From assembly GCA_018372435.1 (NCBI GenBank), contig JAHAJA010000019.1:1-64000 (forward strand): DNA of 64,000 bases, given 5' to 3'. The DNA comes from Clostridiales bacterium. Its GTDB lineage: Bacteria; Bacillota; Clostridia; Lachnospirales; Lachnospiraceae. A program made the position numbers and the translations under genes. Of the stretch, positions 8,883 to 17,996 are shown piece by piece. Within the stretch, counting starts at the first letter, position 1, and each line of letters begins with the position of its first letter. Under the pieces are notes generated by a model that saw only the letters and a program-made list of their open reading frames with translations, was not told where the DNA came from and made no database searches.

Positions 8883-9112
8883 TCTATTTCTTTATTGCTA
8901 TATTTCTTTATTGTTAATTTCTTTTATTGCTGTATCTCTTTATTACCCTATTACTTTATTATACAACATTGTTCTTCTATTAATATATAACTCCTACTTT
9001 TATTGTATTCTAACATAATTATAAATCAAGTCAAGTATTAACATCCTCTATATGTAATGTGACCAGTATAACTCCCTTTATCTATAGTATACATACCAAT
9101 CAGTATGCATAC

Positions 9113-9241
9113 AAAAAAACATCACCAAATACGTACGATTGAGGCAATTGATCATTTCTTCTCTCATAGCACTAAGTAAAGCCGGTACATTGCTGTAGGT
9201 GCTTTCTCAACACAATCATAAATACATGGCGATGTTTCTTT
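9113..9241. ncRNA. Candidate structured RNA (29-nt arms, 71-nt loop)
   Basis: Arms 9113-9141 and 9213-9241 are each 29 nt and pair almost throughout, with a few G-U or mismatched pairs. The loop holds a further AGCAC / GTGCT hairpin (9168-9172 / 9199-9203). On the minus strand the closing stem ends in a run of T like a terminator. On the plus strand a separate hairpin with ATTTTT follows at 9249-9287. It lies in the 489-bp gap between ssp and glmM. It may be a small RNA or a MITE-like element; I recognise no known family. Confidence 0.5.
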
Positions 9242-9248
9242 CATTATG

Positions 9249-9287
9249 GTGAAGCTACACCGTTATTACGCTAAAGCTTCACATTTT
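9249..9287 (+). terminator. Plus-strand terminator-like hairpin
   Basis: GTGAAGCT / AGCTTCAC arms (9249-9256 / 9275-9282) are followed by ATTTTT on the plus strand. No plus-strand gene precedes it except the structured element at 9113-9241, which it could terminate. Confidence 0.4.
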
Positions 9288-9307
9288 TCAACCAGAAAGG
9301 TTGTCGA

Positions 9308-9529
9308 TTATTGACCAGTAGAACCTGACATAGATTCTTCTTGTTTTTTAATCATTTGACGAACCATTTCTCCACCAACAGAACCATTTTGAGCACTTGT
9401 TAAGTCTCCATTATAACCTGCTTTTAAAGGCACTCCAAGTTCTGATGCTACTTCCATTTTGAATCTGTTCATAGCTTCTTTTGCTTGTGGTACTTCCATT
9501 CTGTTAGAACCGCTATTATTGTTTGCCAT
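9308..9529 (-). CDS. Alpha/beta-type small acid-soluble spore protein
   Basis: These 73 residues make a DNA-binding protein that coats and protects the chromosome in dormant spores and is cleaved by the GPR protease at germination. The family core is clear: PQAKEAMNRFKMEVASELG (the GPR site lies within EVASELG, about 26-32), then NGDLTSAQNGSVGGEMVRQMIKKQEE. GGAGG lies nine bases before the ATG. It is a single-gene unit on the minus strand with a 550-bp upstream region, as expected for a forespore (sigma G) gene, though I could not pick out a convincing sigma G promoter. It shows the host makes endospores. Confidence 0.95.
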   Translation of the reverse strand: MANNNSGSNRMEVPQAKEAMNRFKMEVASELGVPLKAGYNGDLTSAQNGSVGGEMVRQMIKKQEESMSGSTGQ

Positions 9530-10079
9530 TATAATGCACCTCCGTGGTTAAAATATAGGACTGATTTTTGTTAAATCGTCCGTTGGATTTGTTTCAGACA
9601 CCGTATGTGATGTCTGTAATATTATTGTGACCCATAATGAAAAAATTATTATGGTAAGTTATGGTTTCAGCATTCTTTTTTTTTAATTTAGACGAACTAT
9701 ATCAAGACGGACTTTGAGGTCGGTACTATCATCATACGAATGATACGAACCAACCTCTATCCCAGTGTATCTATGAGGATATTCTGCTCTTGAATATTCC
9801 TGTTTTTTCACACTACTAGATAAGCGGCTACTAACATACGCTTATCTAGGTTTCGCTCTTGTTAAGTCATCCTTTTCAAAACGATGCATTTCGCTACTCA
9901 TCTTATTGCTAGTATTACACAACTCATAAATAACTATACTAAAACCACGATAAAATCAAAGAATTTTCATTTTTTCTTATTTTTGAGGGGGAGTTGTCGC
10001 ATACTTCATTTACACTTATCATAATTGCCTTTTTTCGAACATACATTGTTATAATTCATTACATTACTGAGGAATTAAA
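9530..10079. promoter_or_regulatory. Divergent ssp / symporter promoter region with three inverted repeats
   Basis: This 550-bp non-coding region holds three inverted repeats: CAGACA / TGTCTG (9596-9617), an imperfect 17-18 nt pair around GAGGT.GGT (9716-9757), and a perfect 11-bp pair CTAGATAAGCG / CGCTTATCTAG with a 12-nt loop (9816-9849). A TATAAT at 10050-10055 with TTGCCT 19 bases upstream is a possible promoter for the symporter. I see no gene here. Confidence 0.45.
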
Positions 10080-11399
10080 ATGGATGCATTCTATCAATTT
10101 ATAAAAAATATTAATCAAGTAGTTTGGGGACTTCCTATGATTCTTCTGCTCCTTGGAACTCATGCTTTCTATACTATTAAGTTGCGTTTTGTTCAAAGGT
10201 TTACCTTCCTTGGTATTCGCTTATCATTCAAAAAAGATGACGTGGGAGAAGGCGATGTTAGTAGCTTCGCCTCACTTGCGACAATCTTAGCTGCAACATT
10301 AGGTACTGGAAATATAATTGGTATATCAACAGCCGTTGCTTTAGGTGGACCAGGTGCGATCTTTTGGTGTTGGATTACTGGAATATTCGGAATGGCCACT
10401 TCTTATGCCGAATGTTATCTCAGTATAAAATTCCGTAAAAAAACATCAAACGGTAACTATGTTGGTGGCCCTATGTATGTACTTGAACAAGGCCTTCATT
10501 CTAAAAGCCTTGCCATAATCTTTAGTTTATGCACTTTAGCAGCTTCTTTTGGTGTGGGTTGTACCACCCAAGCCAATTCAATAACCACCACAACTTCAGC
10601 AACCTGGAACCTGTCGCCATCTACTGTTGGGTTTATAACAGCAATTGTATGCGGACTGGTTATTGTCGGTGGTGTTAAATCCATCTCCACTGTATGTACC
10701 AGGCTTGTACCTGCAATGGGCCTTTTTTATATAATTAGTTGTTTCATTATCTTAATAATTAATCGTAGTTTTTTACTACAGGCAATTAGGCTTATTGTGT
10801 CCTCGGCCTTTACTTCCCATGCAGCAACAGGTGGTTTCATCGGTAGTACAATTATTATAGCTGCAAGACAAGGCGTAGCCAAAGGTCTGTTCACCAATGA
10901 AGCAGGATTAGGCTCTGCTGCCATTGCTGCGGCAAGTGCCAAGACAGAAGATCCAAGCCGCCAAGCTCTTGTATCTATGACCGCAACTTTTTGGGATACT
11001 GTCGTAATGTGTGCAATTACTGGTTTAGTTATTGTTAGTAATGTATTACATTTTCCAAACTCCACAGCAGGACTTAGTAATGCCGAACTAACAACTGCTG
11101 CATTCGCTGTCATTCCTTTTGGAAAAGTCCTTTTAAGTTTTTCACTCATAGCATTCGCAATTGCAACACTCATTGGTTGGTCATTCTTTGGTGAGAGTGC
11201 AGCTTATTACCTCTTTGGTGATAAAGGTATACAAATCTATAAGATATTCTATATTGTAATGATATACATCGGAGCAGTACTTTCCCTTGATTTGGTCTGG
11301 GAATTGTCTGATTTAGTGAATGCCATCATGGCTTTACCTAACTTAATAGCACTCCTTCTTCTATATAAATTAGTACCAAAATATTCTAAGAAGACTTAA
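10080..11399 (+). CDS. Sodium:alanine symporter family protein (AGCS)
   Basis: This polytopic inner-membrane carrier of the AGCS family imports alanine, glycine or related amino acids with Na+. The 439 residues carry many hydrophobic segments. Family landmarks are GTGNIIGISTAVALGGPGAIFWCW in the first third, GNYVGGPMYVLEQGL, and a conserved TNEAGLGSAAIAAASAKT stretch in the middle. GAGG lies seven bases before the ATG. It is transcribed alone. Its stop codon overlaps the stop codon of the convergent DJ-1-type gene, leaving no room for a terminator between them. Substrate specificity cannot be read from the sequence. Confidence 0.93.
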   Translation: MDAFYQFIKNINQVVWGLPMILLLLGTHAFYTIKLRFVQRFTFLGIRLSFKKDDVGEGDVSSFASLATILAATLGTGNIIGISTAVALGGPGAIFWCWITGIFGMATSYAECYLSIKFRKKTSNGNYVGGPMYVLEQGLHSKSLAIIFSLCTLAASFGVGCTTQANSITTTTSATWNLSPSTVGFITAIVCGLVIVGGVKSISTVCTRLVPAMGLFYIISCFIILIINRSFLLQAIRLIVSSAFTSHAATGGFIGSTIIIAARQGVAKGLFTNEAGLGSAAIAAASAKTEDPSRQALVSMTATFWDTVVMCAITGLVIVSNVLHFPNSTAGLSNAELTTAAFAVIPFGKVLLSFSLIAFAIATLIGWSFFGESAAYYLFGDKGIQIYKIFYIVMIYIGAVLSLDLVWELSDLVNAIMALPNLIALLLLYKLVPKYSKKT

Positions 11400-11941
11400 A
11401 TTACAATTGACTTAGCAATGCTATCAGCTAATTCTTTGCTCTCTAATCTTTCAACGATTGCTAATGCGAATTCTACAGCTGATCCCATTGATCTTCCAGT
11501 AACGATATTACCATCAATAACAGCTCCTGCATCAACAATTGTAGCACCACGTAATTTATCTTCATAACCTGGATAACAAACAGCATTTTTACCATCTAAT
11601 AATCCTAGGGTACCTAGAATACTTGGAGCAGCACAAATTGCAGCGATACATTTACCATTATCATTGAATTTTTTAATTAATTTTTGTAATGGTTTACTCT
11701 CTGCAAGGCGTGATGTTCCTGGCATACCACCTGGTAGTACAAGCATATCAATTGCTTCATAGTTTATGTCATCGAAAAATCTTTCTGTTACAACTGCAAT
11801 TTTATGCGCACCATATACTTCTTTAATTCCCTTCATCGAAACTAAAGTGACTTCCATCTTCGCTCTTCTTAATACATCTACAACAGTTAATGCTTCAATC
11901 TCTTCAAAGCCATCTGCAAAAAAAATAGCAACTTTTTTCAT
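11396..11941 (-). CDS. DJ-1/PfpI family protein (ThiJ-like)
   Basis: The protein (181 residues from ATG 11941) is a class I glutamine-amidotransferase-like fold of the DJ-1/YajL type, which includes stress proteins and protein or nucleotide deglycases. The nucleophile elbow CIAAICAAPSIL holds the conserved Cys, and the N-terminal DGFEEIEA motif supplies the usual acidic residue. GGAGG is seven bases upstream of MKKVAIFF. An ATG overlapping that ribosome site adds five residues in the longer frame. It is monocistronic and convergent with the symporter, overlapping it by 4 nt. The exact activity is unknown. Confidence 0.92.
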   Translation of the reverse strand: MKKVAIFFADGFEEIEALTVVDVLRRAKMEVTLVSMKGIKEVYGAHKIAVVTERFFDDINYEAIDMLVLPGGMPGTSRLAESKPLQKLIKKFNDNGKCIAAICAAPSILGTLGLLDGKNAVCYPGYEDKLRGATIVDAGAVIDGNIVTGRSMGSAVEFALAIVERLESKELADSIAKSIVI

Positions 11942-12382
11942 GTAAATTTCCTCCATAAATTCCTAATAAATAATATTATCAAATAATTATCTATAATAAC
12001 ATAATTTTTATTATAATGGAACAAATTAAAACCAAAAAATAATGTTTCTATCTTCATTTATCATCTAATTACTCTATAGATTCCTTTAACTTCCTTACAA
12101 AAATTAGTGCAACAACTAGAAATACATATCTTTTTTCATCTTCCACTTAAGAATAATAGTTATTTTCATATTAATATAATCATAATGCATTTTTCCATTT
12201 TTCGTCTAGATTTCTATATAAGATTAATGTATAATATTTTGGTTAATGTTTTAAACACACTTCAAATAGGATATCGTATATTCTATTCACATATAAAGCA
12301 ATACTACAGGAACATTAACGATTTTTTGAATCGTGAAACTAAATAACTAATTTATACACTTTACGTAAAAGGAGGAACAATT
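11942..12382. other. Divergent spacer before pyrG
   Basis: A very AT-rich 441-bp region. It holds an imperfect palindrome TTATAATAA / TTTATTATAA near 11990-12015 (upstream of the DJ-1-type gene). A 79-codon frame at 12107-12346 has no ribosome site or recognisable protein. I see no attenuator hairpin ahead of pyrG. Confidence 0.5.
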
Positions 12383-13993
12383 ATGGCTGTCAAGTATGTA
12401 TTTGTAACAGGTGGTGTTGTATCAGGTCTTGGAAAGGGTATTACTGCTGCATCATTAGGTCGTTTGCTTAAAGCTCGTGGTTATAGTGTAACCATGCAAA
12501 AGTTTGACCCTTATATCAATATCGATCCGGGTACTATGAATCCAATCCAACACGGAGAAGTGTTTGTTACAGATGATGGTGCAGAGACTGACCTTGATCT
12601 TGGTCACTACGAGAGATTTATCGACGAAAGTCTTACAAAACAATCAAACGTAACTACAGGAAAAATCTATTGGTCTGTTCTCTCAAAAGAAAGACGTGGA
12701 GATTTCGGTGGAGGTACGGTTCAAGTTATCCCTCACATCACAAATGAAATCAAGAGTCGTTTTTATCGCAATGATGGCTGTGACGAAACTCAAATCGCAA
12801 TCATAGAAGTTGGTGGTACCGTAGGTGATATCGAAAGTCAGCCATTCTTAGAATCAATCCGTCAATTCCAACACGATATAGGGCGTGAAAATGCAATTCT
12901 TATTCACGTTACTTTAATCCCCTATCTTAGAGCTTCTGGAGAAATGAAGACAAAACCAACACAAGCAAGCGTTAAAGAATTACAAGGTATGGGTATTCAA
13001 CCAGATATCATCGTATGTAGGACTGAAGTTCCTTTAGAAGAAGGTATTAAAGATAAAATTGCATTATTCTGTAATGTTCCAAGTAATCACGTGATGCAAA
13101 ATCTTGACGTGGACACGCTATATGAAGCACCACTTGCAATGGAAAATGAACATCTTGCAAATGTAGCTTGCGAGTGCTTAAAACTTGATTGTCCTGAACC
13201 AGATTTGGCAGAATGGGAAAACATGGTTTACGCCCTTAAGAATCCTCAGAAGGAAGTTACTGTCGCTTTAGTTGGTAAATACACTGCTTTACATGATGCT
13301 TATATCAGTGTTGTAGAATCCTTAAAACATGGAGCTGTTGCACACAATGCTTCTGTTACTATCAAATGGATTAATTCAGAAGATATTACTCCAAATAACG
13401 TAGAAGAAATGTTTGCAAACGTATCTGGTATTATCGTTCCAGGTGGTTTTGGTCACCGTGGTATAGAAGGTATGATTACTTCTATTAAATATGCTCGTGA
13501 GAACAACCTTCCATACTTAGGACTATGTCTTGGTATGCAATTAGCAATTGTTGAATTCGCAAGACATGTGGTTGGATTTGCTGATGCTCATAGTGTAGAA
13601 CTAGATCCAGGTACTACGCACCCAGTAATTCACTTGATGCCAGAACAAGATGGTGTTGAGGACCTTGGTGGTACGCTACGTCTTGGTTCATATCCTTGTG
13701 TATTAGAAGCTGGTACAAAATCTCATAAATTATACGGTTCAACAGATATCAAAGAAAGACATAGACATCGTTACGAAGTAAATAACTACTACCGTGATGA
13801 TTTCAAGAAACATGGACTTGTACTTTCTGGTTTATCACCAGATGGTCGTATTGTTGAAATGATTGAATTAAAGGATCACCCTTGGTTTGTTGCTACGCAA
13901 GCACATCCAGAATTCAAATCAAGACCAAACAGACCACACCCATTATTCAAAGGGTTTATTGGTGCTTCTATTGCAACTCAAGAAGGTAATTAG
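12383..13993 (+). CDS. pyrG: CTP synthase PyrG
   Basis: PyrG makes CTP from UTP, ATP and glutamine (or ammonia). At 536 residues it has the full two-domain structure. The N-terminal synthetase domain begins KYVFVTGGVVSGLGKGITAASLG and contains MQKFDPYINIDPGTMNP. The C-terminal class I amidotransferase domain has the nucleophile in GLCLGMQLA and the late His-Glu of AHPEFKSRP. AAAGGAGG is placed seven bases from the ATG. A strong terminator follows at 14033. It is a single-gene unit. Confidence 0.98.
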   Translation: MAVKYVFVTGGVVSGLGKGITAASLGRLLKARGYSVTMQKFDPYINIDPGTMNPIQHGEVFVTDDGAETDLDLGHYERFIDESLTKQSNVTTGKIYWSVLSKERRGDFGGGTVQVIPHITNEIKSRFYRNDGCDETQIAIIEVGGTVGDIESQPFLESIRQFQHDIGRENAILIHVTLIPYLRASGEMKTKPTQASVKELQGMGIQPDIIVCRTEVPLEEGIKDKIALFCNVPSNHVMQNLDVDTLYEAPLAMENEHLANVACECLKLDCPEPDLAEWENMVYALKNPQKEVTVALVGKYTALHDAYISVVESLKHGAVAHNASVTIKWINSEDITPNNVEEMFANVSGIIVPGGFGHRGIEGMITSIKYARENNLPYLGLCLGMQLAIVEFARHVVGFADAHSVELDPGTTHPVIHLMPEQDGVEDLGGTLRLGSYPCVLEAGTKSHKLYGSTDIKERHRHRYEVNNYYRDDFKKHGLVLSGLSPDGRIVEMIELKDHPWFVATQAHPEFKSRPNRPHPLFKGFIGASIATQEGN

Positions 13994-14032
13994 ATTATAA
14001 ATAGCAAAAAAATCGCCTATGCAAGTTAAAGA

Positions 14033-14074
14033 AAACCCCTTTTGTTAGACAAAAGTCTAATGAAAGGGGTTTTT
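14033..14074 (+). terminator. Terminator after pyrG
   Basis: AAACCCCTTT.TTAGAC-AAAA-GTCTAATGAAAGGGGTTTTT: a stem of about 16 bp with a tetraloop and a T-tract, 40 bp past the pyrG stop. Confidence 0.9.
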
Positions 14075-14104
14075 CGTTGAATAGAATAGTTCCCTACTCC
14101 TCGA

Positions 14105-14131
14105 AATCTTAAAGTGCGAAGTTTAAGTAAC
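14105..14131 (+). repeat. Copy A of a small repeat flanking the GNAT gene
   Basis: Core GTGCGAAGTTTAAGTAAC, preceded by AATCTTAAA. Related copies lie on the other side of the GNAT gene at 14738-14762 (inverted) and 14812-14829 (direct). Both direct copies are preceded by TCCCTACTC. Confidence 0.55.
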
Positions 14132-14194
14132 TAAGATTACTCAATGATATCTTGAAATGAATTAGAGGTTACTCGCTTGATTTGCGAATGATAC

Positions 14195-14704
14195 TTATAG
14201 TATACATTCAAAGGAATACGCCGTAAACTCAAGCGGATTATCACTTTCATCGTTTACAAAACTTCCAATACTCTCTCCTGTTATTGAAAAGCCAACACTC
14301 TTCAAAAGCTCAACAGATGGTATGTTGTCTTCAGCCGTACCCGATATCAGTCTATGGACGTTTAATTTATGCTTTGCATAACTCAACAACTCCGAAACAG
14401 CTTCTTTTGCGTATCCATTTCCTTGATAATTAGTATGTATGCAGAATCCAAGGTTTCTTGTGCTATCATCTGTGTAATTTAAGCTGATAAATCCAATGAC
14501 TTTATTTTCAGATTTCAATTCCACTGCGAAAAATTCATCAGTCCCAGCAAAATACAACAAAATGTTTCGTAAGTTTTCTTCATCTGTTGGGAATTGATCG
14601 TCATATATTGCATATTTTGATGCCTGTTTATCGCGTATCAATTCCGAGAAATCCTGAAAATCACTGTTTGCAAACTTTCGTAAAACAAGATGTAACGTCT
14701 CCAT
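14195..14704 (-). CDS. GNAT family N-acetyltransferase (RimJ/RimL-like)
   Basis: The protein (169 residues) has the GNAT fold: beta strands around FFAVELKSENKVIGFISLNY, then the acetyl-CoA loop region GFCIHTNYQGNGYAKEAVSELLSYA (Q/R-x-x-G-x-G/A type), then NVHRLISGTAEDNIPSVELLKSVGF, typical of the RimJ/RimL branch. I start it at ATG 14704 with GGAGG upstream; the longer frame begins in an ATG that overlaps the ribosome site. It lies alone on the minus strand between small inverted and direct repeats, so it could be a mobile cassette. The substrate is unknown. Confidence 0.9.
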   Translation of the reverse strand: METLHLVLRKFANSDFQDFSELIRDKQASKYAIYDDQFPTDEENLRNILLYFAGTDEFFAVELKSENKVIGFISLNYTDDSTRNLGFCIHTNYQGNGYAKEAVSELLSYAKHKLNVHRLISGTAEDNIPSVELLKSVGFSITGESIGSFVNDESDNPLEFTAYSFECIL

Positions 14705-14737
14705 AACGTATTCCTCCATAAATTCTCCTTATTTTTT

Positions 14738-14827
14738 AACTCAAACTTCGCACTTGAAGATTACAAGGTGTAAGAAACAGCTATTTCCCTACTCTAGGTG
14801 AAGATTTATATGTGTGAAGTTTGAGTT
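14738..14827. repeat. Inverted repeat between GH42 and GNAT genes (copies C and B)
   Basis: Arms AACTCAAACTTCGCAC (14738-14753) and GTGTGAAGTTTGAGTT (14812-14827) pair over 16 bp around a loop of about 58 nt. Both are related to copy A at 14105-14131. No T-run follows on the minus strand. Confidence 0.6.
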
Positions 14828-14834
14828 ACATATA

Positions 14835-16781
14835 CTAGTTAAATGGCACCACTTTAAGATCAAAAGGATTCAGTATTGTTCTTTCGATATCTGTTAAATT
14901 GACTTCCTGTACATGATTTGTGTTGTTAAATATCAATAAATATCTTGATACAGTATTCTCTCGAACACTAACCTCTACCCCGTCAGGTAATCCTTGGAAT
15001 ACTTCAACATTCGTTCCTTCTATTACATCATTCATAAAATCTCTATAGAAATCCCGCTCAAGAATCGTTCCTACATAATAAACCTCACCATCACCATAGG
15101 TATTCTTAGTAATTGCAGGCTTACCTTGATAAAAATCCTCCATATACGTACCAAGACTTGACGCCGTATCTAATTGCATGATATCTGCCCACTGGTTACA
15201 ACGATAGGTTTTCCCATTCTTCATACGGATCACATTCGTATCATTACCAAGTGCATCATATTCTTCTACTACCGCACCGACATAACTAGCAAATGGGCCA
15301 GGTAGATAATCCATAATACAAGCATTGGTTTCGTCCTTTACACCAGAACGATTTGTAAGTATTAGTTTTCCACCCTTCTCCACGTATTCAGTCAGATTGT
15401 CCACTATCTGCTCGGAAGCTATGTACACAGTTGGTGCAATAACCACTTCATACTGATCTAAGTTAGCCGTTATATTAATAATATCGATTCCAGCTCCAAG
15501 TCTGCTTACTCCATCATGGAATAATTTCAACTGGTTGTAATAATGAAATCCATCTGCCTGTTGTTGGAATTTGAAGGCATTATCTTGTTCATGTGAGAAT
15601 AAGAGAGCTATTTTATTATGAATTGATGTTCCTTCTAGTATCTGCAATTCTTCATTCACTGTCTCACACAGGGAGTGGAACTCATCATATCTTCTACCTA
15701 ACTTATTGTTGTGGTCAAGAATTCCATGCCAAAACATCTCTGCACCCTTGGTTGCACTTCTCCATCTAAAATGTAATACAGAGTCAGCGCCTCTTGCAAA
15801 TGCTTGTAGAGAATATCCCTTAATCATATTCGGTCTCGGCGTTCTCCTAATTGGCATCCAACACCCCGGTGCACCGCTAAGTTCTTCCATAATACAGAAG
15901 TTTTGTTGCTTAATACCTCTTGTTAGATCAAGATGAAATGCATGAGAATAGATTTCTTCATGATCTTCTGGAATTACGGCTACTGGATAATTGTCATACG
16001 ATGCATATGACAACTCTTCGAATGTCTTGTAGAAGTCTGGCGTCATAGCACCTAGATACATATTGGTTGTAATTGTTACATCTTTGCAATACGAACGAAT
16101 AATATCTGCTTGTAACTTCACAAATTGAACCATGGATTCCGATGCATAGCGATAATGATCTTGAAGATAAGCAGGATTTAGCCAATTCTGTCTATCACCA
16201 AGTGGAGGTGTAATTTGTGACCACTCACTATATTCACCACTCCACATAACATTACCATATGTATCATTTAGTTTCTCTAAGGTTGTATATTTCTTCTTAA
16301 GCCAATTACGAAATTTATCTGTACACACTGGACATGTGCAATGATTTGCTTCTAATTCATTATCAATTTGCCAGCTAACAACTGCCTTATTATCTTTATA
16401 ATGTTTTGCCATCTCAGTGACAATCTGGATTGTCTTCTTAATTAACGATGGACTATTATAGCATCGGTGACCTCTTACCCCTATAGTCACTCTATTCCCA
16501 TGTTCATCACATAGAATTGCATCTGGGTACTTCTCATATAGCCATAGCGGTGGACAATTAGTAGGTGTACCAAGAATTACTTCAATCCCTCTCCTCGCAA
16601 ATATATCTACAGCTTCATCTAACCACGTAAAATTATACTGCCCTTCCACCGGTTCAAGACGACTCCATGCAAATTCTGCAAGACGTACCACCTTAACTCC
16701 TGTTTCTACCATTAAATCAGCATCATTTTCCCATAACTCTCTATCCCAATGCTCTGGATAGTAAACCACTCCAACTTTCAT
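14835..16781 (-). CDS. GH42 family beta-galactosidase
   Basis: This is a cytosolic retaining glycoside hydrolase that removes terminal beta-galactose, in plant-degrading anaerobes usually from galactan or galacto-oligosaccharides. The 648 residues give the standard length: a TIM barrel with the acid/base Glu142 in WQIDNELEANHC and the nucleophile Glu at about 299 in CIMEELSGAPGCW. A trimerisation/amidotransferase-like domain and a small beta domain follow. Cys 107, 148, 150 and 153 form the zinc site seen in many GH42 enzymes. There is no signal peptide. AAGGAG is placed six bases before the ATG. It is apparently monocistronic. Confidence 0.95.
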   Translation of the reverse strand: MKVGVVYYPEHWDRELWENDADLMVETGVKVVRLAEFAWSRLEPVEGQYNFTWLDEAVDIFARRGIEVILGTPTNCPPLWLYEKYPDAILCDEHGNRVTIGVRGHRCYNSPSLIKKTIQIVTEMAKHYKDNKAVVSWQIDNELEANHCTCPVCTDKFRNWLKKKYTTLEKLNDTYGNVMWSGEYSEWSQITPPLGDRQNWLNPAYLQDHYRYASESMVQFVKLQADIIRSYCKDVTITTNMYLGAMTPDFYKTFEELSYASYDNYPVAVIPEDHEEIYSHAFHLDLTRGIKQQNFCIMEELSGAPGCWMPIRRTPRPNMIKGYSLQAFARGADSVLHFRWRSATKGAEMFWHGILDHNNKLGRRYDEFHSLCETVNEELQILEGTSIHNKIALLFSHEQDNAFKFQQQADGFHYYNQLKLFHDGVSRLGAGIDIINITANLDQYEVVIAPTVYIASEQIVDNLTEYVEKGGKLILTNRSGVKDETNACIMDYLPGPFASYVGAVVEEYDALGNDTNVIRMKNGKTYRCNQWADIMQLDTASSLGTYMEDFYQGKPAITKNTYGDGEVYYVGTILERDFYRDFMNDVIEGTNVEVFQGLPDGVEVSVRENTVSRYLLIFNNTNHVQEVNLTDIERTILNPFDLKVVPFN

Positions 16782-17131
16782 ACGCTTCTCCTTATAAAAA
16801 TTATTTGACTGTACTTATATAAACTCTACACCTAAGTTTCTTAACTGTATGGTATCAAACTTATTCCCCGTATCTAATCTCATATGGGGAAAAGAATACT
16901 TTTTCATCCTATCATAAACTCGAAAGCTATAATACTATCATTATTAATTTCTTACTATAGTAATATTTGGATATTTCTATCTAATTGATCATATGTTAAT
17001 TTGGAAACCTACTATTCGATTGTTTCTTTTAAAGTCTTTCTTCGTAGAAATTTATTAGGCTTAGTAATTTCTTTAATTGTAGCAACACTTATAACTATGA
17101 TTTAAGTTCTCTAGTAGCTTTCATCTTTATT
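16782..17131. other. AT-rich spacer with one hairpin
   Basis: Non-coding stretch upstream of the GH42 gene. TTCCCC...GGGGAA arms at 16864-16869 / 16886-16891 form a hairpin of unknown role. I see no gene or clear promoter. Confidence 0.4.
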
Positions 17132-17162
17132 AAAAAATCCTGGTCAGTAGCGACCAGGATTC
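17132..17162 (-). terminator. Terminator after the flavodoxin-fold reductase gene
   Basis: AATCCTGGTC / GACCAGGATT stem followed on the minus strand by TTTTTT, 38 bp past the stop at 17200. The stem is nearly identical to the terminator at 21127-21157. Confidence 0.9.
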
Positions 17163-17199
17163 CAACTAATATCTTATTCAATACTTATACGAACAGATA

Positions 17200-17787
17200 T
17201 CAACGTTTGGCAAATCTCTTCTCTACATTGGATAACCACGTGTATCTTATTTTCTCTGAACTCGATTTAATTTTATTAAAACTAATCCACTTAACATTTC
17301 TGAAACCTGTTTTTTTCAGTGTTCCCTTTATGAAAGATTTTTTTATAGCATTTCCATAAACAGATTTGTACTTTAATTTAGGAGTATTCATCGTTGTGAT
17401 GACAGTAGTTGACTTCAAATTATTCAGCATAGTTATCATTCCATGCCCTGATTTTGCATAGCCATATGTTGAGCCAGGAAAGATCACTTTATCAATGAAA
17501 CCTTTCATCATAGCGGGCATTAGTTCCCACCAAATTGGAAAGATTAAAACTAAATGATCAGCTTGTTGTAATCGCTTAACATAGTCAATTGCCTGTTCGT
17601 CAATAGCTTGGCGATTTTTAAAAGCAAGTAAATCTTCCCCAGACATAACAGGATTAAAGCAGTCGCTATCTAAATCAATTATATCTACTTCATGACCGGC
17701 TTCTAATAATCCTTTCTTCACAGATTCTAAGATGGAATGACAAAAGCTACCGTTATAAGGGTGATTGTATACAATTAAAGTTTTCAT
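17200..17787 (-). CDS. NAD(P)H dehydrogenase (quinone), flavodoxin-like fold
   Basis: The protein (195 residues) is of the Flavodoxin_2 family (MdaB/KefG/NQO type). It begins MKTLIVYNHPYNGSFCHSIL, the FMN/FAD phosphate-binding strand-loop, and contains the diagnostic FPIWWELMPAMMKGFIDKVIFPGSTYGYA. Such enzymes reduce quinones or nitro compounds with two electrons. I use ATG 17787, since GGAGG is seven bases upstream; the longer frame begins in a TTG that overlaps the ribosome site. It is monocistronic with its own terminator. The physiological substrate is not evident. Confidence 0.9.
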   Translation of the reverse strand: MKTLIVYNHPYNGSFCHSILESVKKGLLEAGHEVDIIDLDSDCFNPVMSGEDLLAFKNRQAIDEQAIDYVKRLQQADHLVLIFPIWWELMPAMMKGFIDKVIFPGSTYGYAKSGHGMITMLNNLKSTTVITTMNTPKLKYKSVYGNAIKKSFIKGTLKKTGFRNVKWISFNKIKSSSEKIRYTWLSNVEKRFAKR

Positions 17788-17996
17788 AAATAATACCTCC
17801 AAACATATTTACAACATTATATTCGTAGTAACTATTCTCATTCATCTTTCTAGGTTGAAACTATTTCGACAAAATGCTACTATATATAAGAAATTTAATT
17901 TAAGGAAAGGGTTGTCACACTTTAGTTCTATCTACTGAGCTTTAGTGGCAGAGGGTTACTTATATATACATTTCCCCCTCTATTATAGGTATAAAA

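Noticed and set aside
8819..9307. Known riboswitch or glmS-type ribozyme near glmM
   Set aside because: No conserved ribozyme or riboswitch core could be recognised; only the generic stem-loop is reported.
10727..11173. 148-codon minus-strand ORF inside the symporter
   Set aside because: Antisense shadow of a clear membrane carrier; Ala/Val-rich because of the sense codons.
12107..12346. 79-codon ORF upstream of pyrG
   Set aside because: AT-rich, no ribosome site, no recognisable motifs; likely chance.
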